Origin: Frischella japonica
Lineage (GTDB): Bacteria; Pseudomonadota; Gammaproteobacteria; Enterobacterales; Orbaceae
Length of the DNA: 64,000 nucleotides
Assembly (NCBI RefSeq): GCF_014489845.1
Contig: NZ_JABURY010000006.1
Span: forward strand, 248,001 to 312,000
Direction: 5' to 3'
Shown one piece after another: positions 52,387 through 62,388 of the stretch. Position numbers and translations under genes: made by a program. The notes below the pieces were generated by a model. That model was not told the DNA's origin, made no database searches, and saw nothing but the letters and a program-made list of their open reading frames with translations. Position 1 is the stretch's first letter. Each line of letters begins with the position of its first letter.

Positions 52387-53787
52387 TTAAATTACCCGTG
52401 AAAATTGCTGTTGGCGAGCAATATTACGCATATAGATATCAAAACACATGCAGATATTACGTATTAATAGTTGTCCTTTCGCTAACACGTTTATCATATT
52501 AGGTTGATTGATTAGTAATCCATCGTGAATAAGTGGCGAAAGTAGCTGTAAATCTTCAGCAAAATATTTATCAAAGCTAATTTGATATTTATCTTCAATC
52601 TGCGTTTTATCTAAATAAAAGTGGCAAATTAATTGTTTAATCACATCACGACGAATTTTATCATCTAAACTTAAAGTAAAACCTTTCCATAGTGCATTAC
52701 CTGATTGATGCACATTAGTTATATAACTATTTAAATCTTTTTGATTTTGTGCATAACTATCGCCTAACATGCTAATTGCTGACACGCCTAATCCTAATAA
52801 ATCAGCATCGCCTTGGGTAGTATAGCCTTGGAAGTTACGATGAAGTTTGCCTTCCTTTTGGGCAATGGCGAGTTCATCGCTTGGTTTAGCAAAGTGATCC
52901 ATACCAATAAAGGTATACCCAGATTGTGTTAGCTGGGTAATACTGCTGTGTAGGATTTTTAATTTCTCAATAGGATTTGGTAAATCGGTATCTTTAATTT
53001 TACGTTGAGCTGCAAAACGAGTTGGTAAATGGGCATAATTAAATATACTTAATCGATCAGGAGACAATCCAATAACTTTATTCAATGTATGCTCAAAACT
53101 TGCTACCGTTTGTTTGGGTAAACCATAAATTAGATCCAAACTAATTGATGTAAAATGGTTTTTTCTGGCTTGGTAAATGAGATCGGCAATTAACTTTTCA
53201 TCTTGTTGACGATTAATTAACGTTTGGATTTCATGATTAAAGTCTTGAATTCCCATACTTAACCGATTGAAGCCAACCGCAGCTAAATGATCGATGGTCG
53301 CAATCGTAATCTCTCTAGGATCGATTTCGATTGACTGCTCTACCGTTGCTGCAAACTGAAAATTTTCTTTTAATAATTTGATTAACCAGCTAATTTCATC
53401 ATTATTAAGATAGGTCGGTGTCCCGCCACCCCAATGGATTTGGCTAACAATCCTATGCTTAAATAAAGGTGCGCGGTGATAAATCTCTCGTTCTAATGCC
53501 TCAAGATATTTCGCCACTTTATGATGTTGGCGAGTAACCATTTTATTACAACCACAAAAATAACAAAGCTTATGACAAAACGGGATATGGACATAAATAG
53601 ATAAAGGCTTATCGGGATATAATGTTGCAGAGTCAAGAAAATCTTGTTGACTAAACTGTTCATTAAATTCTAATGCAGTTGGATAAGAAGTATATCTTGG
53701 TCCTGAATAATTATATTTTTCGATTAAACTTTGATCCCAAATATTTGAGACCTTATTTATTTGTTTTGCCATTGTGTTTAAAATCAT
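52387..53787 (-). CDS. hemN: Oxygen-independent coproporphyrinogen III oxidase
   Basis: 466 residues. Radical SAM motif with the extra Cys typical of true HemN (PFCHKLCYFCGC), GGGTPTYLN for SAM, and the C-terminal domain ending MQQFSRVI-like (RQQQFSRVI). Decarboxylates coproporphyrinogen III without oxygen, fitting a microaerobic or anaerobic niche. A second ATG at 53772 is possible. yihI lies upstream on the same strand, the E. coli neighbourhood. Confidence 0.97.
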   Translation of the reverse strand: MILNTMAKQINKVSNIWDQSLIEKYNYSGPRYTSYPTALEFNEQFSQQDFLDSATLYPDKPLSIYVHIPFCHKLCYFCGCNKMVTRQHHKVAKYLEALEREIYHRAPLFKHRIVSQIHWGGGTPTYLNNDEISWLIKLLKENFQFAATVEQSIEIDPREITIATIDHLAAVGFNRLSMGIQDFNHEIQTLINRQQDEKLIADLIYQARKNHFTSISLDLIYGLPKQTVASFEHTLNKVIGLSPDRLSIFNYAHLPTRFAAQRKIKDTDLPNPIEKLKILHSSITQLTQSGYTFIGMDHFAKPSDELAIAQKEGKLHRNFQGYTTQGDADLLGLGVSAISMLGDSYAQNQKDLNSYITNVHQSGNALWKGFTLSLDDKIRRDVIKQLICHFYLDKTQIEDKYQISFDKYFAEDLQLLSPLIHDGLLINQPNMINVLAKGQLLIRNICMCFDIYMRNIARQQQFSRVI

Positions 53788-53915
53788 TGTGATTAGTAGA
53801 GAATCTCGATTTTTTGGTTAATATCTTATTGATTTTGCTTGTTTTTATTAGGTAGAATAATAAACAACAGGCTAAACCAAAATAGAGACTAAGCATTATT
53901 AACATTAACATATTT

Positions 53916-54398
53916 TTAACGTCTTTTTAATAAACTCATAATATCTTCTTGCATCTCAGTCTCTTCAATGAGTTCATCATCAACGTAACCGAGTTGTTGC
54001 ATTAATTCATCGATACGATCTAACATGGTATTTAAATCTTGTTGTTGTTGAATGGATAATTGCAAATCATCTTCAACCATATCTAATAATTGTTCCAGAT
54101 ATGGATTATTTTCCAGTTCTTGTAGCTCTTTTTCTGGCGATAATTTTTTTACGTCAATTGTTTTAGCGTTGCTATGCGTTTTAGTTATTGATGACGTTGT
54201 TTCAGTTACGATTAAGGGAATTGGTTTTTTGCTGCCAATTCGGCTATCGCTGACCGTTTGTGTAGTTTTAGTTGTAGATTGATTTGTTTGATTTATTCGT
54301 GAACCACTCGGTAACCCTTTGTGTTTCTTTTTACGTTTTAACAAGCGAGATTGTTCATTAATTTCGGCACGACTTAATTTGGTTTTTTTCTTAATCAT
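53916..54398 (-). CDS. yihI: Der GTPase-activating protein YihI
   Basis: 160 residues, highly charged. Lys/Arg-rich N terminus (KLSRAEINEQSRLLKRKKK), conserved RIGSKKPIPL, and an acidic C terminus with MLDRIDELMQQLGY. In E. coli it stimulates the GTPase of the ribosome-assembly factor Der. A TTG six codons upstream is in frame; the ATG at 54398 fits the family. Confidence 0.92.
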   Translation of the reverse strand: MIKKKTKLSRAEINEQSRLLKRKKKHKGLPSGSRINQTNQSTTKTTQTVSDSRIGSKKPIPLIVTETTSSITKTHSNAKTIDVKKLSPEKELQELENNPYLEQLLDMVEDDLQLSIQQQQDLNTMLDRIDELMQQLGYVDDELIEETEMQEDIMSLLKRR

Positions 54399-54639
54399 AA
54401 TAATATATTGGATCAAATAATAATAAAAAAGGTTAACTTAATCTGATGATCAGACATTTTTATAAATTATACACTCAAGTCTATTTAATTGGCAGTAAAT
54501 CTGTGATTTTAATTACTCTTAACTAGGGTTTATTACTGATATTGCTTATTGCATGTTGCATTATTCAGCTTGATGAGTAAAAATGACGATAATATTAGTA
54601 TTTAAATTATGAAATTATCGATTCTTAACTAAATATCTT

Positions 54640-55578
54640 ATGGATAACAATCATTTAAGCCCTTATATGACGTTTGATCGTAAAGCGTGGGCGGCTTTAC
54701 GTAATGCGGTACCCATGACGCTTACCCAATCAGAGCTAACGTCTTTACAAGGTATCAATGAAGATTTATCGTTGCAAGAGGTCAGTGAAATTTATTTACC
54801 CCTTTCTAGACTGCTTAATTATTACATAAGTAATCATTTTACACGTCACATGATATTGTCTCGTTTTTTAGGACAAAATCATAAGATTCCTTATGTTATA
54901 GGTATTGCAGGTAGTGTTGCTGTAGGTAAAAGTACAACTGCTAGGGTATTACAGGCACTATTAACGCGCTGGCCTGAGCACCGTAAAGTGGCTTTGGTTA
55001 CCACAGACGGTTTTCTTTATCCTAATCGCGTTTTACAAGAACGAAATATAATGGATAAAAAGGGGTTCCCCCAATCCTATGATGTAAAAAAATTATTAAA
55101 ATTTGTTGCCGATATCAAATCTGGAGTTGATAAAGTCTCAGCACCAGTCTATTCACATATGGTATATGATATTGTTGATAATCAAACTATCGAGATTGAA
55201 AATCCAGATATATTGATTTTGGAAGGATTAAACGTTTTACAAAATCAAGCTAATGGTGCTGCAAAAAGTAATCGGGTTTTTGTATCGGATTATGTCGATT
55301 TTTCGATTTATGTTGATGCGGAAATACCTTTATTACATGATTGGTATATAAATCGCTTTTTAAAATTCCGTGCTGGTGCATTTAGTGATCCTAATTCTTA
55401 CTTTCACCATTATTCACAAATATCTGAATCAGAAGCATTAGCTAGAGCTGAAAAAATTTGGAAAACAATTAACGAATTAAATTTGATCGAAAATATTTTA
55501 CCGACCAAAGAACGCGCCAGTTTAATTTTGACTAAAGGTTATGATCATCGAGTCGCTCATGTTCAATTAAGAAAATAA
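54640..55578 (+). CDS. coaA: Pantothenate kinase type I
   Basis: 312 residues. Walker [10 protein letters not shown] near residue 94, TTDGFLYPN. First step of coenzyme A synthesis. Close in sequence to E. coli CoaA (316). The 240-base upstream gap to yihI shows no gene. Confidence 0.97.
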   Translation: MDNNHLSPYMTFDRKAWAALRNAVPMTLTQSELTSLQGINEDLSLQEVSEIYLPLSRLLNYYISNHFTRHMILSRFLGQNHKIPYVIGIAGSVAVGKSTTARVLQALLTRWPEHRKVALVTTDGFLYPNRVLQERNIMDKKGFPQSYDVKKLLKFVADIKSGVDKVSAPVYSHMVYDIVDNQTIEIENPDILILEGLNVLQNQANGAAKSNRVFVSDYVDFSIYVDAEIPLLHDWYINRFLKFRAGAFSDPNSYFHHYSQISESEALARAEKIWKTINELNLIENILPTKERASLILTKGYDHRVAHVQLRK

Positions 55579-55638
55579 TTTTTGGGTATTGGTATAGTGT
55601 AATAATTTTACTGAGAATGAATAGGGGATTATGGTGTT

Positions 55639-56064
55639 ATGAAAAATAAAACAATGATTAACGTGATTGTATCCGTTTTGCTTTTGTCATTTAATGTGAT
55701 GGTGAATGCTAAAGATGTTAATGGTTTGACCTGTTTAGGTAAACAAAATTCATTAAATAAGCAGATAGAATATGCCAAGAAGATAAAAAATCAAGCTCAA
55801 CTCAAAGGATTAGAAAAGGCATTAGATGAGGTTACTGCATTTTGTAATAATGACAACCTAAAAGAGAAGTATCAAGAAAAAGTGAAAGCTAAGTTGGAAA
55901 ATTTACATGAGAAACAAGAGAGTTTACATCAAGCTAGATTAAAATCTGATGCCGAAAAAATCGCGCAACAAGAAAAAAAAGTCACTAAAGCTGAAAAAGA
56001 ATTAAAACAAGCACAACAACAGTTGAATTCTTTTTACCAAGCTCTTGAATCAGAACGTCGATGA
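55639..56064 (+). CDS. yqjC: Periplasmic DUF1090 protein (YqjC-like)
   Basis: 141 residues. Signal peptide with cleavage after about VNA (residue 24), then an almost wholly helical, Lys/Glu-rich coiled coil (about 60-140) with the DUF1090 pattern LKGLEKALDEVTAFC and IAQQEKKVTKAEKEL. Two Cys could form a disulfide in the periplasm. Function unknown. Stands alone between coaA and nupG. Confidence 0.85.
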   Translation: MKNKTMINVIVSVLLLSFNVMVNAKDVNGLTCLGKQNSLNKQIEYAKKIKNQAQLKGLEKALDEVTAFCNNDNLKEKYQEKVKAKLENLHEKQESLHQARLKSDAEKIAQQEKKVTKAEKELKQAQQQLNSFYQALESERR

Positions 56065-56339
56065 GAAATAAAGTTAATTTTTTTTAAGTAAAATCGCAAA
56101 TTAACATTATTTTGTAATTAATGGTCATTCTAATTGATAAATCATAGAGATAAATCAGGTAGATGCTTGCAAAATAAAGTCATTTCTTTATCATTGTAGC
56201 CATAGTTGAGCACGATTTATTTTACATTGGTATAATTTAATCATGCTGTTAGCAATTGATTGGTTTTTAGGCTATTTTAAAGTCGCTATGTAAAATAATC
56301 GCAATCCAAATTTAATAGATAAAAAATTTAGGAGCTTTT

Positions 56340-56519
56340 ATGTTGACACCCCATATTAATACTAATTCTGATGTCTTAGTTGAATTAGTACTTATGTCTG
56401 GTGAAGCTTTACATATGCAATTAATAACCAAAACTTTTTTAAATTATTCTTGTGATCAAATCGATGTTCGTAATGAATTTATGTATACGGCGGGTATCAC
56501 GTTATTCGAATGTCGGTGA
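56340..56519 (+). CDS. Small ORF with strong RBS, unknown
   Basis: 59 residues, TTAGGAGC just before the ATG. Starts MLTPHINTNSDVLVELVLMSG. A faint resemblance to the N-terminal part of YecH (DUF2492) in D-V-L-x(6)-SGEAL could make it a truncated or diverged copy, but the YecH cysteines are missing. The frame after the stop shows more protein-like codons in another frame, so it may be a pseudogene. Confidence 0.4.
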   Translation: MLTPHINTNSDVLVELVLMSGEALHMQLITKTFLNYSCDQIDVRNEFMYTAGITLFECR

Positions 56520-56835
56520 TTTAACATGGTTTCAAAATGCCTATATATGCAGTTTAGGCCATCAATATAATTTAAAGTAATGATAAATAGCGCTTAATTA
56601 GTTTAAAATTATAAGTCGAAAACGAGTATGTTTATCCATATACGTTATGCTAACACCTCAATTGTTTGTAGGGTTTATAATCATATTGATCAAAAAGAAT
56701 GCTCGCTGTTAAATATAAAATTCTGTTATCGAAATGATTATTGCTGTGCTTAAGTCGGTGTTATTTGCTCAAAGTATAAAATATGTTAATTAAGATCAGT
56801 TAATCCAAGTATGTCATTGTGACGAGACAATATTT

Positions 56836-58062
56836 ATGAATATTATAAATCGATTAAAAACATTATCCTTTTTACAATTTTTCATCTGGGGATGTTGGTT
56901 AATAACCCTCGGTTCTTATATGATTAATACCCTCAAATTTTCGGGATCAGATGTTGGATGGGTATATAGTACATTGGGAATTGCATCAGTTTTAATGCCG
57001 GCGCCGATTGGCATATTAGCTGATAAATATATTTCTGCTAATCGTTTATATGCATTTTGCCATATTATCTGTGGTATTTCGCTTTACTTTGCAGCCAGTG
57101 CAACAACGGTAAATGAAATGTTTTGGATAATGTTAATTAATTCATTAGCATTTATGCCCACGTTATCATTATCTAATTCGGTTTCGTATTATTGTTTAGA
57201 TAAGTATAAATTGGACACTGTTGCAAATTTCCCGTTAATCCGTGCTTGTGGTACCATGGGCTTTATTTTAGCTATGTGGATTATTAGTATATTACATTTA
57301 GAACTGAGTAATTACCAACTCTATATTGCTGCGATAAGTTCTTTGGTATTAGCGATTTATGCATTGACTTTACCAACCGTAGAAACGGTTAATGTTACAA
57401 CTGAAACCTCGTTAATTACCAAATTGGGCTTTGATGCATTTGAATTATTTAACTCCTATAAAATGGCAATTTTCTTCTTATTTGCGATGCTATTAGGGGC
57501 TGTATTACAAATCACGAATACTTTTGGTAATCCATTTTTACATGATTTCGCTCTTAATCCAGATTATAAAGATAGTTTAGTTGTCGAATATCCGGCAATC
57601 TTATTGTCATTATCTCAAATTTCTGAATTTGCATTTATTTTAACGATTCCGTTTTTCTTAAAGCGTTTAGGTATTCGTATAATCATGTTAATGTCGATGT
57701 TAGCTTGGACATTACGCTTTGGTTTCTTCGCTTACGGTGATCCCTCACCAATAGGATGCATTTTTCTAATGTTATCTATGATTATTTATGGATGTGCATT
57801 TGATTTCTTTAATATTTCTGGTTCCGTCTTTATCGAAAAAGAAGTTGATCCAAAAATTCGAGCGAGTGCTCAAGGATTGTTTATGACCATGGTTAATGGC
57901 TTCGGACTTTATTTTGGTATGCTATTTAGTGGTAAAATTGTTGATTATTTTACTGTAGATAATATTAAAGATTGGCATTCAATTTGGCTAGTCTTTGCTG
58001 GTTATTCTTTAGCATTAGCCGTATTATTTTATTTTATGTATCCAGATAAAAGAAAAATATAA
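56836..58062 (+). CDS. nupG: Nucleoside:proton symporter (NupG/XapB family)
   Basis: 408 residues, major facilitator fold with about 12 helices. Very like E. coli NupG: SFLQFFIWGCWLITLGSYM at the N terminus and YGCAFDFFNISGSVFIEKEV near residue 320. Takes up nucleosides across the inner membrane. Followed by a strong terminator; an upstream TGTGA half-site is too weak to call CRP. Confidence 0.95.
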   Translation: MNIINRLKTLSFLQFFIWGCWLITLGSYMINTLKFSGSDVGWVYSTLGIASVLMPAPIGILADKYISANRLYAFCHIICGISLYFAASATTVNEMFWIMLINSLAFMPTLSLSNSVSYYCLDKYKLDTVANFPLIRACGTMGFILAMWIISILHLELSNYQLYIAAISSLVLAIYALTLPTVETVNVTTETSLITKLGFDAFELFNSYKMAIFFLFAMLLGAVLQITNTFGNPFLHDFALNPDYKDSLVVEYPAILLSLSQISEFAFILTIPFFLKRLGIRIIMLMSMLAWTLRFGFFAYGDPSPIGCIFLMLSMIIYGCAFDFFNISGSVFIEKEVDPKIRASAQGLFMTMVNGFGLYFGMLFSGKIVDYFTVDNIKDWHSIWLVFAGYSLALAVLFYFMYPDKRKI

Positions 58063-58100
58063 AGTAATCATAATGTCTATCATCTTATGATTGCATTCAT

Positions 58101-58126
58101 AACCGATGATTTATCATCGGTTTTTT
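58101..58126 (+). terminator. Terminator after nupG
   Basis: AACCGATGAT with ATCATCGGTT (58101-58120) around a small loop, then T6. Confidence 0.9.
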
Positions 58127-58790
58127 GTATTTTACATGCAGTGTTTTTTACTTTTGAGCAAAAGATTCAGGTTTTTACCTGCTATGTAAAAGTAATTTAT
58201 CACTTAATAACAAATAATTTATTCATTGAAGTGAGTATTTATATTCAAATACATTTTTGACAATGTTTATCAGGCATCTAGCCAACTTTTAGGATTATGT
58301 TCCGAAGGCAAGATAATAAATGTTACAAATTATCAAAAGAAAAATTTTAGTTTTAAATCATTGTCAATTTATTAATGGACATCGTATCTAGTTGTGTAAT
58401 GGTTATTTACTCACTACCACGGCATTATATATTATTAAGTCAATCTCCACTTTTATATAAAATTTCTTAACCAAAATTCGAATTTGTTAGTTTAATAATT
58501 CTGAACGGTAAAGTTAGATGCTGTTTTTACTATTTCAGCTGCTTGGGTTGCTATGAAGAATTTAATACTACTATGTCAATAACCTAATATTAGGTGCAGT
58601 ATTAAATCACCCGACATTATCGTTAAGTTAAGTGAAAAAACTAACGGCTCGTTCAATTTAATTCATTTAATAGAAAAAATGGTTGATTTTCACAATTAAT
58701 AATCACAGCAGATTAAAGCGTTGCTGATAAATCATTAATAAGAAAAGCAGCATCCTAGCTGGATTAGATAGTTGTATTTGTTTAGTAGGT
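58127..58790. other. Non-coding stretch downstream of nupG
   Basis: About 660 bases, AT-rich, stops in every frame, no recognised RNA or repeat. Confidence 0.4.
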
Positions 58791-58827
58791 GATAATGCCG
58801 ACAGAGTAAAGTCGGCATTATCTTTTT
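58791..58827 (+). terminator. Strong hairpin with T tract between nupG and the PTS operon
   Basis: Perfect 12-pair stem GATAATGCCGAC (58791-58802) with GTCGGCATTATC (58811-58822), 8-base loop, then T5 on the plus strand. The last gene of the minus-strand operon ends at 58837, but the T tract points the plus way; no plus-strand gene precedes it. Confidence 0.75.
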
Positions 58828-58836
58828 GTTTTAACC

Positions 58837-59448
58837 CTATTGGTGAATGATGTTTTTCAATTGGTATAACAAGCCTGTATAATCAACTTTAGCATAATCA
58901 GTAACATCTACTTCGATTAAATGACCTAAAGCAAATTGATCGTATTTTCTGGTGTGACAAATTTGATAAAACTGTTCTTTAGTTACTAAATCATCGGCTA
59001 AATTGCGATCAGCAAGCTTATCGCCATAATGATAATGCTGCATTATATGACTTAAATGGCGTTCTGATGAACGATCGCGCTGGTAGCGACGTTGCCATAA
59101 CACATCAAAGTCAGCTACCAAACGAATGGTGATCACTTGATAATGATATTGCTGCGCAAATTGGCTTAGTTGCTTTTTCTGCTTATTACTAAAAGGGTAT
59201 TCAGAAATTATGATCTTTTTACCCGCATCCATGTACAATGCTAGGATTCCATAATAAAAATGCCAAACTTTGTGTTCTAATGCCACCTTTTCCGCCTTAG
59301 AATTAAAGCCAATCGATTCGGCATACAAAACTTTAGCTTCATCGGGTGTTATTACCAAACTATCATTAAATTGTTGTTGCAATTTAGTGATCAGATAGGT
59401 TTTTCCAGTACATGGGCAGCCCGCCAATAAAATGAGATATTTCTGCAT
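58837..59448 (-). CDS. Uncharacterised P-loop sugar/nucleoside kinase-like protein
   Basis: 203 residues. Walker A GCPCTGKT at 10-17, adenylate/shikimate-kinase-like fold, and a basic lid-like stretch RYQRDRSSERH near 125. Last gene of the PTS operon, 11 bases after the aldolase. Its position suggests it phosphorylates the PTS product to a bisphosphate for the aldolase (inference). A TTG at 59463 is in frame; GAGGA eight bases before the ATG at 59448 supports this start. Confidence 0.8.
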   Translation of the reverse strand: MQKYLILLAGCPCTGKTYLITKLQQQFNDSLVITPDEAKVLYAESIGFNSKAEKVALEHKVWHFYYGILALYMDAGKKIIISEYPFSNKQKKQLSQFAQQYHYQVITIRLVADFDVLWQRRYQRDRSSERHLSHIMQHYHYGDKLADRNLADDLVTKEQFYQICHTRKYDQFALGHLIEVDVTDYAKVDYTGLLYQLKNIIHQ

Positions 59449-59459
59449 ACCCACGTTCC

Positions 59460-60317
59460 TCAATTAATGCGACTATTCAAATTAAGAAATAAACGCATTT
59501 TATGTTTCACAATCTCTTTTACTGCTTGATTTGCAGGAATAATATTGTGCCTTAATGACTGATTTACTTCAGTTTGTGCAAACTTGTCTTTGGCAGTTTG
59601 TGTCCAGTTAACTAACAACTCAGTACCAACATTAAATTTGCGAATGCCATTATTGATAAGTTCTGGGTAATCTTCTTCTTTAACACCTGTACCACCATGA
59701 ATCACGAGTGGAATATCAACCATAGCATGGATCTCTTTCAATAACGGAATATTGACTTCCGTTTTTGATTTAAATTGACCATGATTCGTGCCAATGGCTA
59801 TGGCTAAAGCATCAATGCCAGTTGCTTTGACAAATTCTAATGCATCTTTAGGTTTAGTGTAGACTTTATCATTAGGATTGACGTGAATGCCTTCTTCTGT
59901 GCCACCTATGGTACCTAATTCACCTTCAACCGATACACCATGCGCATGAGCATATTCAACTACGGCACGCGTTTTTAAAATATTTTCTTTAAAAGGGAGT
60001 GATGAACCATCAAACATGACCGAAGTGAAGCCACTATTGATTGCCTCTTTGATATCATCAAAACTTTTAGCGTGATCTAAATGTAATACAGCATCAACAA
60101 TCTCTTCATCTGCGATGGCTTTTACGGCATTAACTAATACTTTAAAACCAATATAACGTGCTGTATCCACACTAGTTTGGATAATAATTGGTGCGCCGAC
60201 TTCTTTGGCAGCTCGAAGCATATCGGGCAACATTTCTAAATTGTGCGTATTAAATGCGCCAACGGTAAAATTAAGTTTTTGGGCTAACGAAGTCACATCT
60301 TTTAGGGTAGTATACAT
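59460..60317 (-). CDS. Class II ketose-bisphosphate aldolase
   Basis: 285 residues, zinc-dependent fructose/tagatose-bisphosphate aldolase family (GatY/KbaY/FbaA). Catalytic D81 and zinc H82 (HLDHA), H179 (GTNHG), H207 (IHGGTG), and EGELGTIGG. Cleaves a ketose 1,6-bisphosphate to dihydroxyacetone phosphate and an aldehyde phosphate. Substrate specificity is not readable; context implies the sugar imported by the adjacent PTS. Confidence 0.92.
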   Translation of the reverse strand: MYTTLKDVTSLAQKLNFTVGAFNTHNLEMLPDMLRAAKEVGAPIIIQTSVDTARYIGFKVLVNAVKAIADEEIVDAVLHLDHAKSFDDIKEAINSGFTSVMFDGSSLPFKENILKTRAVVEYAHAHGVSVEGELGTIGGTEEGIHVNPNDKVYTKPKDALEFVKATGIDALAIAIGTNHGQFKSKTEVNIPLLKEIHAMVDIPLVIHGGTGVKEEDYPELINNGIRKFNVGTELLVNWTQTAKDKFAQTEVNQSLRHNIIPANQAVKEIVKHKMRLFLNLNSRIN

Positions 60318-60329
60318 AATAAATTTCCT

Positions 60330-60734
60330 TTAATCTCGTTGAATCGTTACTTGTTTGGCGATATTGCGCATAGCATCCATCTTATTCATCCAAAAATCGA
60401 TATCGGCCAGCGAACCATTTTTTGCTGCATCAGCGCGTTTTTGATTGTATAAACTCATTAACATTTTATAACCCTCGCCAATGGTTTTTTTATGTTGTAG
60501 GCTGATTTCTAAGTTCTCGATAGCCAAATCAATATGATCTAATTGCTGATAAAATATGCCGGTTTTTTCATATAACGCCGCTAAGGTAGATGCATCATCT
60601 GTATCAGCGATTTGCTGTTGTATTTGAGTTATCGATTGCTCAATTTGTGCGATCTGTTCTGATGTTAAACAACTTTTTATTTCACTCTTTGGCGCTTCGC
60701 TGTGTGGTTTATTCCTTTTGAAGAAGCTAAACAT
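60330..60734 (-). CDS. Small TPR-like protein in the PTS operon
   Basis: 134 residues, cytoplasmic, nearly all helical: basic N terminus (MFSFFKRNKP), then two or three TPR-like helical pairs (LAALYEKTGIFYQQLDHIDL, AIENLEISLQHKKTIGEGYK). No enzyme motif. It lies between EIIC and aldolase genes with tight spacing, so it is part of the operon; role unknown, perhaps an adaptor or assembly factor. Confidence 0.75.
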   Translation of the reverse strand: MFSFFKRNKPHSEAPKSEIKSCLTSEQIAQIEQSITQIQQQIADTDDASTLAALYEKTGIFYQQLDHIDLAIENLEISLQHKKTIGEGYKMLMSLYNQKRADAAKNGSLADIDFWMNKMDAMRNIAKQVTIQRD

Positions 60735-60749
60735 ATTACGGCTCCTTAA

Positions 60750-62039
60750 TTAAAAGTGTTTCAGGATTGGACCTAAAATCCATGCATAGAGTAATGCGAC
60801 CGTCACTGTATCAACATCGGTTGCTGTCGCATTGACAAAGCCCATTTGAGTGAAGATAGTGACTAACAATGCCGGTAATAAGGTAATAAAGAAGCCATGG
60901 GCTATGCCACCAATTAAAGCTCCCCGTCGTCCGCCTACTGCGTTGCCAAAGATACCGGCGGTACCACCAGCAAAGAAGTTAGTTAACATACCCGGTAAAA
61001 TCATCGCTAAACCAAAGATGGGTAAGGTTAACATCGCAATAACAGTACCAATTGAAGTAGTGATAAATCCTAAAATAACGGCATTCGGGCTATATGGGAA
61101 GAACACCGGACAATCAAGCGCTGGTATTGCGTTAGGTACAATTTTCATTGCAATACCTCTAAAGGCCGGGACTATTTCACCTAATAATAAGCGTACACCT
61201 GCTAATAATACATAGATACCTACCACAAAGATAATTGATTGTGTAAAAGCATAGATCACATAGTTTTGTCCACCAGATAAGGTTGAGGCATAGTTTTCAC
61301 CAGCAAATAGTGCGGTAATAATATATAGAGGCACCATCACGACCATAACTGATAGGTAAGTATCTTGTAGAAATTCGAATGACTTCGGTAATTTCATATC
61401 TTCAATTGAACGTTTATTTTCACCTTTTTCACCCACTGCGTAAGCAACACCGGCTTCAAATAGATACCCGATAGTACAAAAATGACCAAGAGCGATATCA
61501 TTCGAACCAGTGACTTTACGAATAATAGGTTGTGCAATGGCAGGCATTAACACCGCAAAAATAGCACCAATTAAACCACCTACCAGAATTAAGGTGACAC
61601 CAGTCAGACCCGCCACACTACCAAATACTGTAGTCATGGTTGCCATCCATAATATAGCCTGACCGGTTAAGAAGATATATTTCCAACGGGTAAAGCGCGC
61701 AATAAGAATATTAAAGATGAAAATCATTAAAAAAGTAAGGGCAATATCACGTCCTAATCCAAGCTGATTCATGGCTTGTCCATTAATTGCTTCAATAGAA
61801 GGAATGATTCCCTGCATGGCAAATCCAGCAGTGAAAATCTGACCAAAATAGGTTAAACTGCCAACAATAATACTTGAGCCAGCATTAAGTACCTGAAAAC
61901 CTAATAAGGTTTTCAGGGTCCCTGATAGTATTTGTCCAATTGATTTTTTTTGCAGAATAAGCCCAAGCATCGCTATTAAACTAATGGTGATAGAGGCCTG
62001 AGTTAAAATGTTATCAATAATGAAATTAATTACGTTCAT
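60750..62039 (-). CDS. PTS ascorbate-type transporter EIIC (UlaA/SgaT family)
   Basis: 429 residues, about ten to eleven membrane helices. Family motifs LLGFQVLNAGSSIIVGSL and FFPYSPNAVILGF. The family imports L-ascorbate or other sugars; this paralogue sits with an aldolase and kinase rather than ula lactonase/decarboxylase genes, so its substrate is probably not ascorbate. Confidence 0.92.
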   Translation of the reverse strand: MNVINFIIDNILTQASITISLIAMLGLILQKKSIGQILSGTLKTLLGFQVLNAGSSIIVGSLTYFGQIFTAGFAMQGIIPSIEAINGQAMNQLGLGRDIALTFLMIFIFNILIARFTRWKYIFLTGQAILWMATMTTVFGSVAGLTGVTLILVGGLIGAIFAVLMPAIAQPIIRKVTGSNDIALGHFCTIGYLFEAGVAYAVGEKGENKRSIEDMKLPKSFEFLQDTYLSVMVVMVPLYIITALFAGENYASTLSGGQNYVIYAFTQSIIFVVGIYVLLAGVRLLLGEIVPAFRGIAMKIVPNAIPALDCPVFFPYSPNAVILGFITTSIGTVIAMLTLPIFGLAMILPGMLTNFFAGGTAGIFGNAVGGRRGALIGGIAHGFFITLLPALLVTIFTQMGFVNATATDVDTVTVALLYAWILGPILKHF

Positions 62040-62059
62040 AGTATCCTCCTATTTACCCT

Positions 62060-62362
62060 CTAGATCAGTCCTTTTTGTTGTAAAACGGGACTTAGCTTTT
62101 CCTCAATTTCGACTTTGGAAACAATATTTTTGAGAAACACAATGGTGGTTTTTTCACTAATATTGAACTTAGCAAATTGCGGACGGAAGTTTTCTGCGGT
62201 TATGATAATATCGGCATTCATAGCGGCAGCAGAAGAAATATCAGTATGATCTAATTTAGCATTTACGCCTTTAGCTTTTAGTACATCTTCGGTTGCCATT
62301 TGTGCAGCAAAACTACTTCCTAGTCCTGCACCACAAACAAATAAAATGGTTAAATTTTGCAT
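62060..62362 (-). CDS. PTS EIIB, lactose/ascorbate type
   Basis: 100 residues. Phospho-acceptor Cys10 in the P-loop VCGAGLGSS. Donates phosphate to the sugar carried by the EIIC encoded next. No free-standing EIIA is in the operon; the EIIA-like domain of the upstream regulator may supply one. Confidence 0.92.
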   Translation of the reverse strand: MQNLTILFVCGAGLGSSFAAQMATEDVLKAKGVNAKLDHTDISSAAAMNADIIITAENFRPQFAKFNISEKTTIVFLKNIVSKVEIEEKLSPVLQQKGLI

Positions 62363-62388
62363 TTACTCTTCTCCTACGTGTTAAAAGT

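Noticed and set aside
56812-56830. CRP site before nupG (TGTGA half)
   Set aside because: Only one half-site present; no TCACA partner at the right distance.
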